Below, piece after piece: positions 10,641 through 22,562 of a stretch of 64,000 bases of DNA (position 1 is its first letter; each line of letters opens with the position of its first letter). The notes under the pieces are model-generated. The model did not search any database. It was not told where the DNA came from and saw only the letters and a list, made by a program, of their open reading frames with translations. Made by a program: the position numbers and the translations under genes. Source of the DNA: Rhinopomastus cyanomelas (Eukaryota; Chordata; Aves; Bucerotiformes; Rhinopomastidae); the NCBI GenBank assembly GCA_013400115.1, contig VXBP01003605.1:186001-250000 (forward strand), in the 5' to 3' direction.

Positions 10641-13069
10641 CGCGCTCCCCCGGCTGCTTTCAGCAGTCTCGATATTCGGTGACCTCAATGCAGAAATCAC
10701 CGCGGGGCTGTGCCAGGTACGGATGTGCCAAACGCGGCTCCAGGGCTGTGCTAAAGGCATGAAAGAGGCTAAAATTGGTGTAGGCTGGGTCCCTCCCCTA
10801 GCTTTCAGGAGGAGTCGAGATGCTCGTCCCCGTTTCGAAGCTGTGCACAGAGCTGTGCAGTTATCATGTACAACCCATGTCACTTATAGCCACCACGTAA
10901 TAGGGTTTCTCATTGACAGGTTGTAGGGTGGTGGAACGGTTCCTGGTGCTTCTCTGCCTGTTCTGAGCGTGTGAATACTGTGCTTTGATTTATCTCCGTG
11001 AGATAAACTGCCACCTGATCAGAGGAACGGGGAATGTTTCTACCTGTGCTTGTCAGTACTGTCTGATTCCACAGGCACTCTCGTACTGCATCTTACACTG
11101 TGAAACGTTAATGGTCGGCCTCAATGGTCTTAATGGTCTCTTCCAACCAGAGAGAGTCTGTACCTCCAGTGCTGGGTAGCCAGCCTGGCAGAGCTGAGGT
11201 ATTCCTGACAATGCAGAAACCCCGTAACTGGATTCAGGAGCAGAATGAAGAGTAGCTGCCCCTCCTTTCCCTCGTGGTCTGTACGATACAACTCTGACCT
11301 TACTTTGAAGTGAGGAAATCTATTACAGTTAAAAACGTATTTGTAGGTGTCTCGTAGCCTACAACGAGGAAAGAAAAGCTATGAGAAGCTACAGCAGAGC
11401 CAAGTCAAAGCACAGGACCACAGTGGAGAATCCAGCCCTGGGAATTACCTGGGAATTTGAGATGTTCAGGTGGTTACATTCAGGTACTTAATGTGAATCA
11501 GTCTGTGGACTTCATTCACCAAAGGTGCTTTTGCTGGTTTCTGTGATTATTACAGTGACATCCTCAGAGCCGATCTAGTGCTGTGAAGGCCAAGTGGTTG
11601 CACTTTGTGCTTTAAACCCTGGGAAGAGCATTTGTTACGCACAATTATTACAGCTTTGGGGCATATCTGCAGCCCTGGGGTCGTGGTGTCTGCACAAACA
11701 GATACACTCACAGCTGAATGCCTGGCTCTTCTGCTGGGTGTGAGGACAAAGCAGGGAGCTTGGGTCATGGAGGGGAAAGACAGAGGTTTTCCTCTGCTGT
11801 GGAAGCTTCAGAAGACAATTCAAAAGCTACCTGATCCTCGAGATGATTTTAAATAGCTCTGGCTTTGACCTCAATAAAAATCCAACACACAAAGGGAAAC
11901 GATCACCCTGAAAAGAGACGCTCGTGGGATGAGGAATTGGGCTTCCAGGCACCGGTTGTCTCTGTGTTGAGGGCTCAGGACCAGACCTCAGTGCTGGCTG
12001 GTGCCTGGAGTGTCTGTCAGTGTCAGTGAAGTGTGCTTGGGTTTCAAAAAGCTTCTCAGGTGAGAAACTTTATTCTTCATTATGGAAGTATTTTCTACTT
12101 CTTTAGCTGGACGTGTACAGAAGTGCTCTGCAACATGTGAAGCTAATCGCAGCGCTTCATTCCCGCTGGAACTCTGGTTGAAGAAACCACATTGTCCACC
12201 ACGACCACAAGTGTGTGACTGGGATTTCAGTGGGATTATAGGATGACAAGTGCAAAGATTCAGTCAAACTGGATTTACTTACAGAGAAAGGAGCAAGTAA
12301 TGAGCCAAGAAACAAAAGAGGGCCCTTGTGGTTTGGGGGTGTGGGGCAGGTAAAACTACCTCGTGAACCAGAAGAATGAACCATGGGCAGCCTGTTGCTT
12401 TGGGAGGAGAACAGAGCAGCAGTTTCTGAAGGCTGTAGCTGTGATGGGGTCCTGAGGGACCATCTTCCAGCCAGTGAATGCACATGATGCTGTTTGAGTA
12501 GAGTGAGTTGCTGCCCATGAGCTTAATCGGCTGCTCAGAAGGGCCACAGTGGGGTGCCTGTGGCAATGAAGTTTCAGGAAACGTGATGTCCCTTTTCACA
12601 TTTTCCATCCTCCTTCGGGCTGCTTGTGGCAGCCTGTTTGATAAACTTGTCAGGGGAAAGTCCATTTCTTCCTCTGCCTGCTGAACACTTGCACAGTGAG
12701 ATCTCACCTTAATTAACAATGATTTCAAAAACAATAACGACACCTCCAGCGTGGCGCCTGCTTCTCGCAGCTGGAGCCTTGATTGAACAAGTTGGAGAGT
12801 GGTCCGTGCCAGCTGCTCAGTCGCCAGTCCCAGCTCCGATGAACTGTGGCTGTCAATGGATGGCAGCTACTGGAGCACTGACTCAACACTGCTCAGCTCC
12901 TGAACCTCCACAGAAGGCAGCACAACCAGCACATCTGGGTGCTTGTGAGTCTGTGTTCCCATTGCTGGGAGAGGCTGGGACCTGAGTCCTTCCTTGGATC
13001 CGGCTCTGTGTTGAAGAAGTGGATGAGAACATAGCAAAAGGAATCTGCAGCCCAAGCCACCAAACAGGT
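10641..13069. other. Intron 1 segment, little recognisable
   Basis: This is intronic sequence of ordinary composition. Only a weak CR1-like tail near 11108-11160 ('aatggtctcttccaacc') stands out. No exon, RNA gene or other repeat could be supported. Confidence 0.55.
11108..11160 (+). repeat. Possible CR1 3'-tail scrap
   Basis: 'tcttaatggtctcttccaacc' resembles a CR1 3' UTR, but the terminal octamer repeats are decayed. This is a weak call. Confidence 0.4.
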
Positions 13070-13607
13070 GCTTCTTTGGGAGGCTTTGGTGATGGTGCCC
13101 CTGCGCTCTGCACTCATGAGACTGCACCTTGGGTACAGTGTCCAGTTTTGGGTGCCACAGTATAAGAAGGACATTGAGGTACTGGAGCAGGGCCAAAGAA
13201 GGGCAAGGCTGGGGACAGAGCTGGAGAACAGGCACTATGGAGAACAGCTGAGGGAGCTGCAGTTATTTCGTTTAGACAAGAGGAGGCTGAGAATAGACCT
13301 TATTGCTCTCTACAACTACCTAAAAGGAGGTTGTAGCGAGGCTGGTGCTGGTCTTTTCTCCCAAGTTACTAGTGATAAGATATGGGGAAATGGTCTCAAG
13401 TTGCGTCAGGGAAGGTTTAGATTGGATCTGAGGAAGTTGTTTCCTGACTGGGCAGTGGAACAGGCTGCCCAGGGAGGTGGTGGAGTCCTCATCTCTGGAG
13501 GTGTTTAAAACCGAGTAGCTAGAGCACTTGAGGCCATGGTCTGGGGGTTAGGGAGCTGTTGGGATAAGGGCTGGACTTGATGATCCCGGAGATCTTTTCA
13601 AGCCATG
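13070..13607 (+). mobile_element. CR1, 5'-truncated, C-terminal ORF2 plus 3' UTR
   Basis: The frame at 13068-13508 encodes the C-terminal CR1 ORF2 blocks in a diverged form (SVQFWVPQYKKDIEVLEQGQ, RLDKRRLRIDLIALYNYL), then the 3' UTR 'gggctggacttgatgatcc'. The 3' UTR matches the type also seen at 57866. It is interrupted at its tail by the next element. Confidence 0.9.
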
Positions 13608-13672
13608 ATGGAGGATTGGACTAGATGATCTTTTGAGGTCTCTTCCAATCCCTGATGTTCTGTGATTCTGTG
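13608..13672 (+). mobile_element. CR1 tail of a second subfamily, directly downstream
   Basis: 'attggactagatgatctttt...attctgtg' is the 3' end of a different CR1 subfamily (called type A here). It sits in the same orientation directly after the 'ccatgatg' tail start of the preceding element, which suggests insertion into that tail. Confidence 0.75.
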
Positions 13673-14556
13673 TGGTTTGGTGGATTGGTATAGGTTCACC
13701 AGTTGTGAGCTACCTTCTTGCACTACATCCCTGGTTCTTCATTGTTCTCCACGTTAGCTGATAGTAAGTGGGGTTCAGCACTCAAACGGGTACAAGATTC
13801 ATATGTACTCTGGGAGAACTTGGGTGAAGCTGTGGGTCAGGACAAGAACAAGCGTTTCAGGTGAGGGTGAAGGGTGTTCATGGTTTCCCAGTAAGGCATG
13901 CTGACTGTACTGGAGACACTGCATCCCCCTAATCTCCAGTGCACAACTCTCTGAAATCTTTTCCACTTGCTTGAGCTCAGGTCAATGAACAAGAGGATGG
14001 GGACTGGGAGGAATTTTTCTGTTTGTGGCATTTTCTTCGTCATGTAAGGATGGCTGTTCCTGCTGAAGTAAATACTGATGATACCCATGTGTGAATTGAG
14101 GCTCTGATGTTCAAACATGCCAACACTTCATGAGGAGTGTTTCAGTGGCTGTTTACTGCTTCATTCCCTTCTGGTGAGTCCAGAGAAGGAGCTACTGCAT
14201 TTGCTGAAATAATTTGCATTTTACCGCTAATCCTAAGGGTCCTGCGTGGGTAGGGCGCTGCCTTCGTACTGGCACGTTATCACTTGTTAGCCACAGCAGT
14301 GCGAGGCTTCCAGGGGAGGTGCCCTCACTGGTTCCTACTGACTGTGAGTGGGAGAAAAAGCTGTGCAGGGCTGTAATCCCAGACCATGAGTGCTGGGGTC
14401 ATGGTCCCCCGCCTTCAGGTGTCACCACTGAGTTTGATGAATCAGGTGGGGAAGCAGCAGCAGCTCTTCTTTTGAAATTTCTTGAGTTGTATTTGTTGTG
14501 TTTTCCTCATGATGAGTCGGCAGCCCCAGTGTTGAGCACAACAGTCTTGGGAGCTG

Positions 14557-15140
14557 TCATAGAATCCTTAGCGATTGGAAGGGACCTCGAAAGATCATCT
14601 AGTCCAATCCCCCTGCAACAGCAGGATCACCTAGACCAAGTCACACAGGGACACATCCAGGCAGGTCTTAAACATCTCCAGTGAAGGAGACTCCACAACC
14701 ACCCTGGGCAGCCTGTTCCAGGGCTCCATCACCCTCACTGTTAAGAAGTTTCTTCTGATATTGATGTGGAACCTCCTGTGTTCCAGCTAACAACCACTGC
14801 CCCTCATCCTATCACTAGATGACATTGAGAAGAGCCTGGCTCCATCCTCCTGACACCCACCCTTCAAATATTTATAGACATTAATGAGGTCACCCCTCAG
14901 TCTCCTCTTTTCCAAACTACAGAGACCCAGCTCCCTCAGCCTCTCCTCATAAGGGAGGTGCTCCACCTCCTTCGTCATCCTCGTTGCCCTATGCTGGACT
15001 CTGTCTAGCAGCTCCACATCCCTCTTGAACTGAGGAGCCCAGAACTGGACACAGTACTCCAGATGTGGTGTCACCAGTGCAGAGTAGAGGGGAAGAAGAA
15101 CCTTCCTTGATCTGCTAACCATCCCCATTCTGATCTTGTG
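14557..15140 (-). mobile_element. CR1 type A, 5'-truncated
   Basis: On the - strand this runs from mid ORF2 (SREVLLPLYSALVTPHLEYC) to the 'cctaatgattctatg'-type tail, which on the + strand is 'catagaatccttagcgattgg'. The ORF2 frame is partly open (14787-15245 in - orientation). Type A 3' UTR is short with 'attggactagatgatc'. Confidence 0.9.
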
Positions 15141-17931
15141 CTGAAATGTTTCAGCCCCATGGTTTTGAGACCCTTGTGGGGTGGACTGTTGTAGCCACTC
15201 AGTATTCTCAGCCAGGTTTGTTTGAGTTTCTTGATGCTCACCCACTCTGAAAGACTCAAACCTTATTTTGGTGGTTTTGTGCTGAGCTTGGCTGCTGAAT
15301 TTAATTTATCATTTAAAAGTGGACTTGAAAAAGCTGCCCATTGCTGACTGACAGCCCATAAACCTTATTACAGTTGCCCAGCCTTGGGTCGCAGTGCTTA
15401 GTGAGGGAGATGTCTTCAAAGCTGCAACCTGCTGGATTTATCATTGTATTTCCCTCTGCAAGGTTTAGTCTCCAGACCTCATCACTCTTTAAAAAGAAAA
15501 GATTGATTTCTATGAGAATTTGATCCTGGGCTCTGACCTGGCTCTGGGCAGTGGTCTGTGGCTGCATGAATACGCAGGAGTGTGACAGGACATCTTATGG
15601 GCTGTTGTTTGTGCCTTTATGTAAATCCCATTATTTTCTATACCTACCTTTCTTTTCCGTTGGCTAAGGAAATGCCTGTAAAAAGTCGATGGAGTCCAGT
15701 CCATAATTAATATGAAATGACTGAGTTGTTTTCAAAAGGAATGCCACTGGATTGTCGTCTAACAAGAGTTCTGAAGCTGCTATGTTCTCTTGAGAAGCCG
15801 TGTTTGCGCCATCTCGTTGACCCGCTCGGCCCGTTCCTGAGCACAGGCAGCATCTCACGTCCGAAAGAATAGCAAGAGTTGGAGAAGGGAAGTGCTTTCC
15901 TACTCATAAATGTTTTAAATTCCAAATCTGAATTTGTCCCACTGCATTTTCAAACTTGGAGTTCTGAGATGGTTTAATCAAAGGCATCATCATTTCTTTG
16001 AGCACTCTTTGATGTCTTTCCAGTCTGATGTCCCCCTGGAACTGCAGCCTGTGGAGCTGGTCTGGTGTTGCTGGTTCGTCAGCAGCAGCATTGGATGTAA
16101 TATGATTTTTTGTTGTAGTGCTGATGTCTCTATATGGGAATCGAATTCAGGTTACTCATGTAGGAGTTCCCATTGATCTGATTATTCGCCTCTGCTTCCA
16201 AGATGAGTTTTTTTCAGTGTCTACTCCACAGGGTTGAGTACAATGGGGAGAAATAAAATTAACAACCCCAGAAGCTGCAGTGCTTCCTCTGCATGTGGAA
16301 GCTGCAGTCTGCTCAGCAGATATAACCTCGGTCATTGTTCCCCTCCGTAGACACTCTTATCCCATGAAATGGGTCTGTGGTCTTCCTTTTCAGAGATGTG
16401 ATCCTACACCCGACTGCATCTGCTGTCTGCTTCATTGTTCATCACCTTCCCTGTAGTTGTCTGAGAACTTATATCGGAGGTAGTTTTTATTTCCTCTGGG
16501 TTACTGGTAAAAATGTTGAGTGCAGGGCTGAAAACCAGTCCCACGGGAGTCCATGAGAAGCATTGCTGCTCAATTTAATCATTTAAAATCTACTGCATAT
16601 TTAAAACCCTGGCACATACCACCACATCCACTTTATCTTTTATTAATCAAAGTGTGAGAAACCCAGTCAAATGCCTCATTGAAATCTAAGAGTATTGGAT
16701 CAAATTTGTAGACCGATAGAAATATATAAATTAATTGGAAGTGATTAATTGTCCATAAAGAATTGTTCCTGGGCATTAATTATTCCATCCTCTTTTCACT
16801 TGTCATTAATCAAGTCCTTTCTCTGCTGATCCAGTCCAGCAGCAGCAGCAATATCAAGCTCTCTGCCTGGCAGTTCCCATTGACCCTGTTGGAATGTCAC
16901 AGTGTCACCAAACAAAGGGAAATACTGTTCTTTCTTTGCTTGTCTCCTGGCTGAGAAATGAGGGGACAATCAGCAATTGAGGGAAAAAAAACCCCCAAGT
17001 CTGATTCAAAACCTGTCAGGGCTGCTTCACACTCCCTCGAGCTTGGGGCTCGCTGTCACGAACATGAGCACGGTGGGAAACCCCCAAACGGAGGTCTGGT
17101 GCAACCCTTTGGTAGGGCCTGGCTGCACTTCCTGATGGAGGCTGGATAGATCCTTGAGGGCTCAGGATGCCACTTCCCACACTCCTTAAGGGATAAACAC
17201 AGTATCCAGAACGTGGTAATTGGCTGTAAAAGAATATGATCAATAAGAAAATTAACAGCAAATAAGCTCTAAGAAAACCAAACACTGCTTGGGTGGAGGG
17301 GACACTTCCGAGGGCTTCACATGATGCTGTCATGAAGAGCCATGGAGACTCATGGAAGTCACTGTGTTTCTGTGTGTCCCTGGTGCCTCTGTACCCAACT
17401 GGAGCTCAAGGCATCTCCACACACCTCTGGTGCTCAAGCTCTGCTCCCTTCCTGGAGCTTGGTGTGTCAGGCCAGGTGCTGAGAGCTGTGCAGGGGAAGG
17501 GGTACAAGAGAGGAGGAGATTAGGAATTGGGGAAAGAGGACAAGTATCTGAGTTGAATGGTCTTTCCAGCTGCAAACTGTCTCATGTTCTTTGCTTTGAC
17601 GTGTTTCAGATAAGCAGTGGGATGTTGAGTGAGTGATGTTCAGACTTTATTCTTTCATCTGAGTGTTGGGATTGTGTTAGGTAGAGCCTGACCTCTTGTG
17701 CTGCTTCTGCTGTCATTTGTTTGAAAACACCTGGGTAAGAATTGCAGTCTGGGTGGAACCCATGGAAACCCCACCACTGGTTTCCATGTGGCTGCGATTC
17801 AAGTGGGTTTGCTTTCCTTTTGTGATGACTTTGACTTCCTCCTCGGTCGGAGACCACAGTGCTGCTCTAGGATTAATCTTAATTTTGTCCTCTAAAGTCC
17901 CCAAGCCCTTTGGATACTCAAAGGGAAGCAA
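15141..17931. other. Intron 1 segment without recognisable features
   Basis: About 2.8 kb of AT-moderate intronic sequence with no CR1 and no convincing exon. The small open frames have no recognisable products. Confidence 0.5.
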
Positions 17932-18357
17932 GATGATGCTAACCTCTCCTATGAGGCCAGACTGAGAGAGTTGGGGCTGTTCAGTCTGGAGAAGAGGAGG
18001 CTCCCAGGTGACCTTATTGTGGCCTTCCAGTATCTGAAGGGGGCTACAAAAAGGCTGGGGAGGGACTTTTTAGGATGTCAGGTAGCGACAGGACTAGGGG
18101 CAATGAAGCAAAGCTGGAGATGGGTAGATTTAGAGTGGATGTGAGGAGGAAGTTCTTCACCATGAGAGTGGTGAGAGCCTGGAATGGGTTGCCCAGGGAG
18201 GTGGTGGAGTCCCCATCCCTGGAGGTGTTTAAGGCCGGGCTGGATGAGGCTCTGGCCAGCCTGATGTAGGGTGAGGTGTCCCTGCCTATGGCAGGGCAGT
18301 TGGAATGGATGATCCTGTGGTCCCTTCCAACCCTGACTGATTCTGTGATTCTGTAAC
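17932..18357 (+). mobile_element. CR1 type B, 5'-truncated
   Basis: C-terminal ORF2 codons are present (RVDVRRKFFTMRVVRAWNGL), then the 3' UTR 'tggaatggatgatcctgtggtccc' and the tail 'gattctgtgattctgt'. It is nearly the same subfamily as the 35160-35640 copy. Confidence 0.9.
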
Positions 18358-18535
18358 TTCTTCCCAATAAGGGTGATGGGGTGATGGAGGGGGCTGCCCA
18401 GGGGTTTTGTGGAGTCTTCTTCTCTGGAGACGTTTAAATCCTGCCTGGACTTGGTCTAGGTGGTCCTGCTGTGGTGGGGGGGGGTTGGACTGGATGATCT
18501 TTTGAGGTCACTTCCAGTCCCTAATGTTCTGTGAT
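18358..18535 (+). mobile_element. CR1 type A fragment, directly downstream of type B tail
   Basis: It starts immediately after the type B tail with the type A codons for 'aacttcttcc...ggctgcccagggg' and ends with 'ttggactggatgatctttt...gttctgtgat'. It has the same orientation as its neighbour and is consistent with insertion at that tail. Confidence 0.8.
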
Positions 18536-18747
18536 CTGGAATCTGACTGTAGCCCACTACGTGCTGTAGATCACCCATTCAATTGGGTAAATTGTCTGTG
18601 CAGGCTGCACTTTGTTGAAAAGCTCCTCTGAAAAGCCCATCATGAATTACAAGTACTGGAGAATGAGAATGGGGCTGAGATGACAATGTGTGGAATATTC
18701 CATTCAGATACTTCAATATGCCCAGTATTTTCAGTATATCCTGTATT

Positions 18748-19250
18748 CACAGAATCATAGAATCACTTGGGTTGGATGGGACCTCCAAAGATCATCTCAT
18801 CCAACCGCCATGCAGTGAGCAAGGACAGACTCAACCAGATCAGGTTGCCCAGAACCTTGTCCAGCCTCACCTTGAAGATCTCCAGGGATGGGGCCTCAAC
18901 TCCCTCCCTGGACAACCTATTCCAGTATTCAACCACCCTCCTGCTAAAGAACTTCTTCCTAACAGCCAATTTCAATCTGTTCTTCTCTAACGTGAAACCA
19001 TTGACCCTCATCCTATCACTCCAGGACTTTGTAAGCAGTCCTTCTTGTAGTTCCTTTCAGTTACTGGAAGGTCGCTGTCAGGTCCCCCCAGAGCCTTCTC
19101 TTCTCCAGGCTGAACAACTCCAGCTCCCTCAGCCTGTCCTCATACCAGAGGGGCTCCAGACCTCTGATCATTTGCATTGTGTCCTCTGGACCCACTCCAT
19201 CAGGTCCCTGTCCTTCTTGTACTGAGGACTCAACAGCTGGATGCGAGGCT
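18748..19250 (-). mobile_element. CR1 (older subfamily), 5'-truncated
   Basis: On the - strand the tail is at 18748-18775 ('cacagaatcatagaatcac' on +), then the C-terminal ORF2 (KFFSRRVVEYWNRLSREGVE) and a further diverged part. It belongs to the same subfamily as the 55057-55576 copy. Confidence 0.9.
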
Positions 19251-19639
19251 GCAAGTCACCCCAAAGAGATAATCTGATAGGAACAAGTTCTCAGAACAGG
19301 GTTTGTTTTCAACACTATGAACTGCAGGTGACAGTAACGTGGGGTGTGAAGCAGAGCGTACAGAGGGAGGGACGGCTGTGCCCAGCACTGCTGCCATTCA
19401 GAGAGATCACTCTGCATTGTTTCTGCAATTACTTAACCACTAATTTGATTCTAAAATTATCTTTCTGGGCAACTGTTGCTGGAGTTGGTGCTGCCTCCTT
19501 ATGCAGACACAGGAAATTCTTAGCATCATTGTAGACAGGAAGAATTGATGGAATCAGTGTTGAATTGTTTAAGCTGTTTAGTTGTTTCCATCAGGAATTA
19601 GATCTGGCCATGAGAGTTTTAACTTCTGCTCACACAGGC

Positions 19640-19799
19640 AGTGAGAGGATGAGGGAGTCTCCCTCACTGGAGATGTTCAAGACCCGCCTGGATGTGTTCC
19701 TGTGTGACTTGGTCTAGGTGATCCTGCTGTTGCAGGCGGATTGGACTAGATGATCTTTCGAGGTCCCTTCCAATCCGTAGTGTTTCTATGATTCTATGA
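19640..19799 (+). mobile_element. CR1 type A short 3' end
   Basis: The last ORF2 codons ('gatgtgttcctgtgtgacttggtc') and the type A UTR and tail ('gtttctatgattctatg') are present. It is very well preserved, suggesting a relatively recent insertion. Confidence 0.9.
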
Positions 19800-20112
19800 A
19801 ACCCAGGGACCTCAGCGGGTGCCCACGGAGTGGGCAGCAGAGTACGGAGGTGCCTGCATTAGCTAAACTGATGCAGAACTGGGACATGATTTTCTCTGGG
19901 CTGTGTGGATGTGACTTTTTCAGGAGTATCATGAGCTGTGCTCCAGTTCAGAGAAGCACTGAATTGAATTGTCTTTTCTGTCAAGAAATAAGAGAAAAAT
20001 ACGGTGATGAATGTGTTTGAAATCTCCCTCATGGGGTTTTGTGGGTTTTTTTTTTGTTGGTTGGTTTTAGATCCATTTAGGCTTTGGCTGAGAGTGAAGA
20101 CAAGTAGGTTAT

Positions 20113-20542
20113 ATAGAATCACAGAATCATTAGGGATTGGAAGGGACCTCGGAAGATCATCTAGTCCAGTCCCCCTGACAGAGCAGGACCCCCTAGACCA
20201 AGTCACACAGAAACACATCCAGGCGGATCTTATAAACGTCTCCAGTGAAGGAGACTCCACAACCTCCCTGGGCAGCCTGTTCCAGTGCTCTGCCACCCTC
20301 ACTGGGAAGAAGTTCCTTCTCATATTGATATGGAACCTCCTATGTTCCAGCTTACACCCACTGCCCCTTGTCCTATCACTAGATGACACTGAGAAGAGCC
20401 TGGCTCCATCTTCCTGACACCCACCCTTCACATATTTATAGACATTAATGAGATCACCCCTCAGTCCTCTCTTCTCCAAGCTCAAGAGACCCAACTCCCA
20501 CAGCCTCTCCTCATAAGAGAGGTGCTTCACCTCCTTCATGAT
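20113..20542 (-). mobile_element. CR1 type A, inserted at the tail of an older CR1
   Basis: On the + strand it starts with 'atagaatcacagaatcattagggattgg' and runs into ORF2 up to 'ccttcatgata', where the tail of the older element begins at once. On the - strand the order is older element, then this one, both in the same orientation. Confidence 0.88.
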
Positions 20543-21010
20543 AGAATCATTAAGGTTGGAAGAGACCTCCAAGATCATCCAGTCCAACTGCCAACCCAAG
20601 CCCACCCTGCCCACTAAATTCTGTTCCCCAGGGCCACATCATCTTGTTTGCTGAACCCCTCCAGGGATGGCGACTCCCCCCATCCCTGTGCAGCCTGTTC
20701 CAACTCCTGACCACTCTGTCAGGGAAGAAATTCACAGAATCACAAAACATTAGGGATAGGAAGGGACCTTGAAAGATCATTCAGTCCAATCCCCCTGCCA
20801 CAGCAGGAACACCTAGATCAAGTCACATAGGAACGGTCTGGGCAGGTTTAAACATCTCCAGAGAAGGAAACTCCACAACCCCCTCTGGGTTGGACATTCA
20901 TCCTGATGTCCAGCCTAACCCTCCCATGGTACAGCTTGAGGCTCTTTCCTCATGTCCTGTCACTAGTGACTTGGGAGAAGAGACCAACCCCCACCTTTCT
21001 ACACTCTCAG
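20543..21010 (-). mobile_element. Older CR1 (type E) split by a nested CR1
   Basis: The 3' part is 20543-20731 and the element resumes at 20900 ('ttcatcctgatgtccagcc'), as shown by the uninterrupted relative at 23537-23817. Bases 20732-20899 are a later insertion. Both parts read on the - strand. Confidence 0.85.
20732..20899 (-). mobile_element. CR1 type A nested in a type E CR1
   Basis: It runs from 'cacagaatcacaaaacattaggg' to 'cccctctgggttgg' and interrupts the host CR1 between 'gaagaaattc' and 'attcatcctg'. The repeated ATTC may be a 4-bp target duplication or chance. This dates type A as younger than type E. Confidence 0.85.
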
Positions 21011-21494
21011 GTAGCTGCAAGGAGCAATAGTCTCTCAACTTCCTTTTCTCCACAAATGGATCCCTGCTTCTATAAAAGCTTTGGTCTCTCTGCGGCCTCT
21101 CTTGGTTCTTTTGCTTTCAGAGAAAAATAAATTAGGAGTCATTAACTTCAAAAATTGTTACCTTGCTTCCACCATAAAGAAACCATCAGGTTCTTGAGAC
21201 AGTAGGTCAGGGGTGTGTGTGGAACAGCTGCCAGCTGCAGATCCGCCCGTTGCAATATCTGCTCTCCTCTCAGTGCTCATATTGGCATTTATTCTTGTAA
21301 ACATCCGAATGATTGCTGCTTCACTCAGGCCACCAGCTCTGCAGGGAAACTGTTTCTTGAGACTATTCCAAACAATTTGATCATTTCCAAGTTTGAAAGG
21401 GAAGTAACAGTCTCACTTGGGAGCTTTGTTTTTGTTACCAAGTGGATTTTCATAACTGAGGTGGCAGTGGGATTTGGATTACATTTTACACACG

Positions 21495-21682
21495 AGTTGT
21501 CCAGACTGGAACAGGTTGCTTAGGGAGGCTGGGGATGTCCCATCCCTGGAAATGGTCAAGGCCAGGTTGGATGGGGCTCTGGACAACCTGCTCTGGTGAG
21601 AGGTGTCGCTGCCTGAGGCAGGGGTTTGGAACTGGATCGTCTCTAAGGTCCCTTCCAACCCAAACTGTTCCATGATTCTGTT
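21495..21682 (+). mobile_element. Old CR1 3' end
   Basis: C-terminal codons and 3' UTR are present ('ccatccctggaaatggtcaaggcc', 'tcgtctctaaggtcccttccaacc', tail 'ccatgattctgtt'). It is diverged from the other subfamilies and probably old. Confidence 0.82.
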
Positions 21683-21859
21683 GTCTGCTTGGGCTTTGTT
21701 TTATGGCTCTTTGGTAACAGAGTCTGAAAAGAAAAAATTGCTGATTTTTTTAATCTCATCAGCTTTAAATAATTAATTTGCTTCAACTAGCAGTTGTGTT
21801 CCCTGCGTTGCTTGCAGCAGTTACACTCGACAAGCTCAGGCTTTTGAAATCCGTGTTAT

Positions 21860-22021
21860 CACAGAACATTAGCGATCAGAAGGGACCTCAAAAGATCATC
21901 TAGTCCAATCCCCCTGACAGAGCAGGATCATCTAGACCAAGTCACATAGGAACACATCCAGGTGGGTTTTAAATGTCTCCAGATAAGGAGACTCCGCAAC
22001 CCCCCTGGGCAGCCCGTTGTT
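21860..22021 (-). mobile_element. CR1 type A short 3' end
   Basis: On the + strand: 'cacagaacattagcgatcagaaggg' through 'cccctgggcagcccgttg', a clean type A end on the - strand, strongly 5'-truncated. Confidence 0.88.
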
Positions 22022-22148
22022 ACCTAGTTTGGTCACAAAATGTCGTAAATGGTAGAGGCATCGCCAATATGGAGTGAGTAATTCACTCATAAGTCTTGCT
22101 GGGTGGAAAACCACTCCTTTCCTTTATGTATTTATTGTGAAACAATCT

Positions 22149-22562
22149 TGGAGTCATAGAGTCATCAGGGTTAGAAAAGACCTTTAAGATCATCTAGTCA
22201 AACCGTCCACCCTACAACACTCAACCACTGACCCATCTCCTCAAACACCCTTTCTGCTTGTTTGTTGAACCCTTCCAGGGACGATGCCTCTCCCACCTCC
22301 CTGGGCAGCCTGTTCCAAGGCCTCCCCACTCTTTCTGGAACGAAGCTTTTTCTAAGATCCAATCTGACCCTCCCCTGGCACAACCTGACCGCATTTCCTC
22401 TTGTCCTATCACTAGTCCCTAGGCAGTTGTAGAGAGCAGTGAGGTCTCCCTTCAGCCTTCTTTTCTCCAGGCTGAACAGCCCCAGCTCCCTCAGCCTCTC
22501 CCCATCAGACCTGTTCTCCAGACCCCTAACCAGCCTGGTAATCATCCCGGGGTAATTCTTGC
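22149..22562 (-). mobile_element. CR1, 5'-truncated
   Basis: On the - strand it encodes the C-terminal ORF2 (KSFVPERVGRPWNRLPREVG) with an intact short frame at 22198-22623. Its 3' UTR resembles type E. The tail on the + strand is 'agtcatagagtcatcagggtt'. Confidence 0.88.

Noticed and set aside
19859..20614. A 251-codon - strand open frame
   Set aside because: It is a chance fusion of two different CR1 fragments plus unrelated sequence, with no single coherent product.
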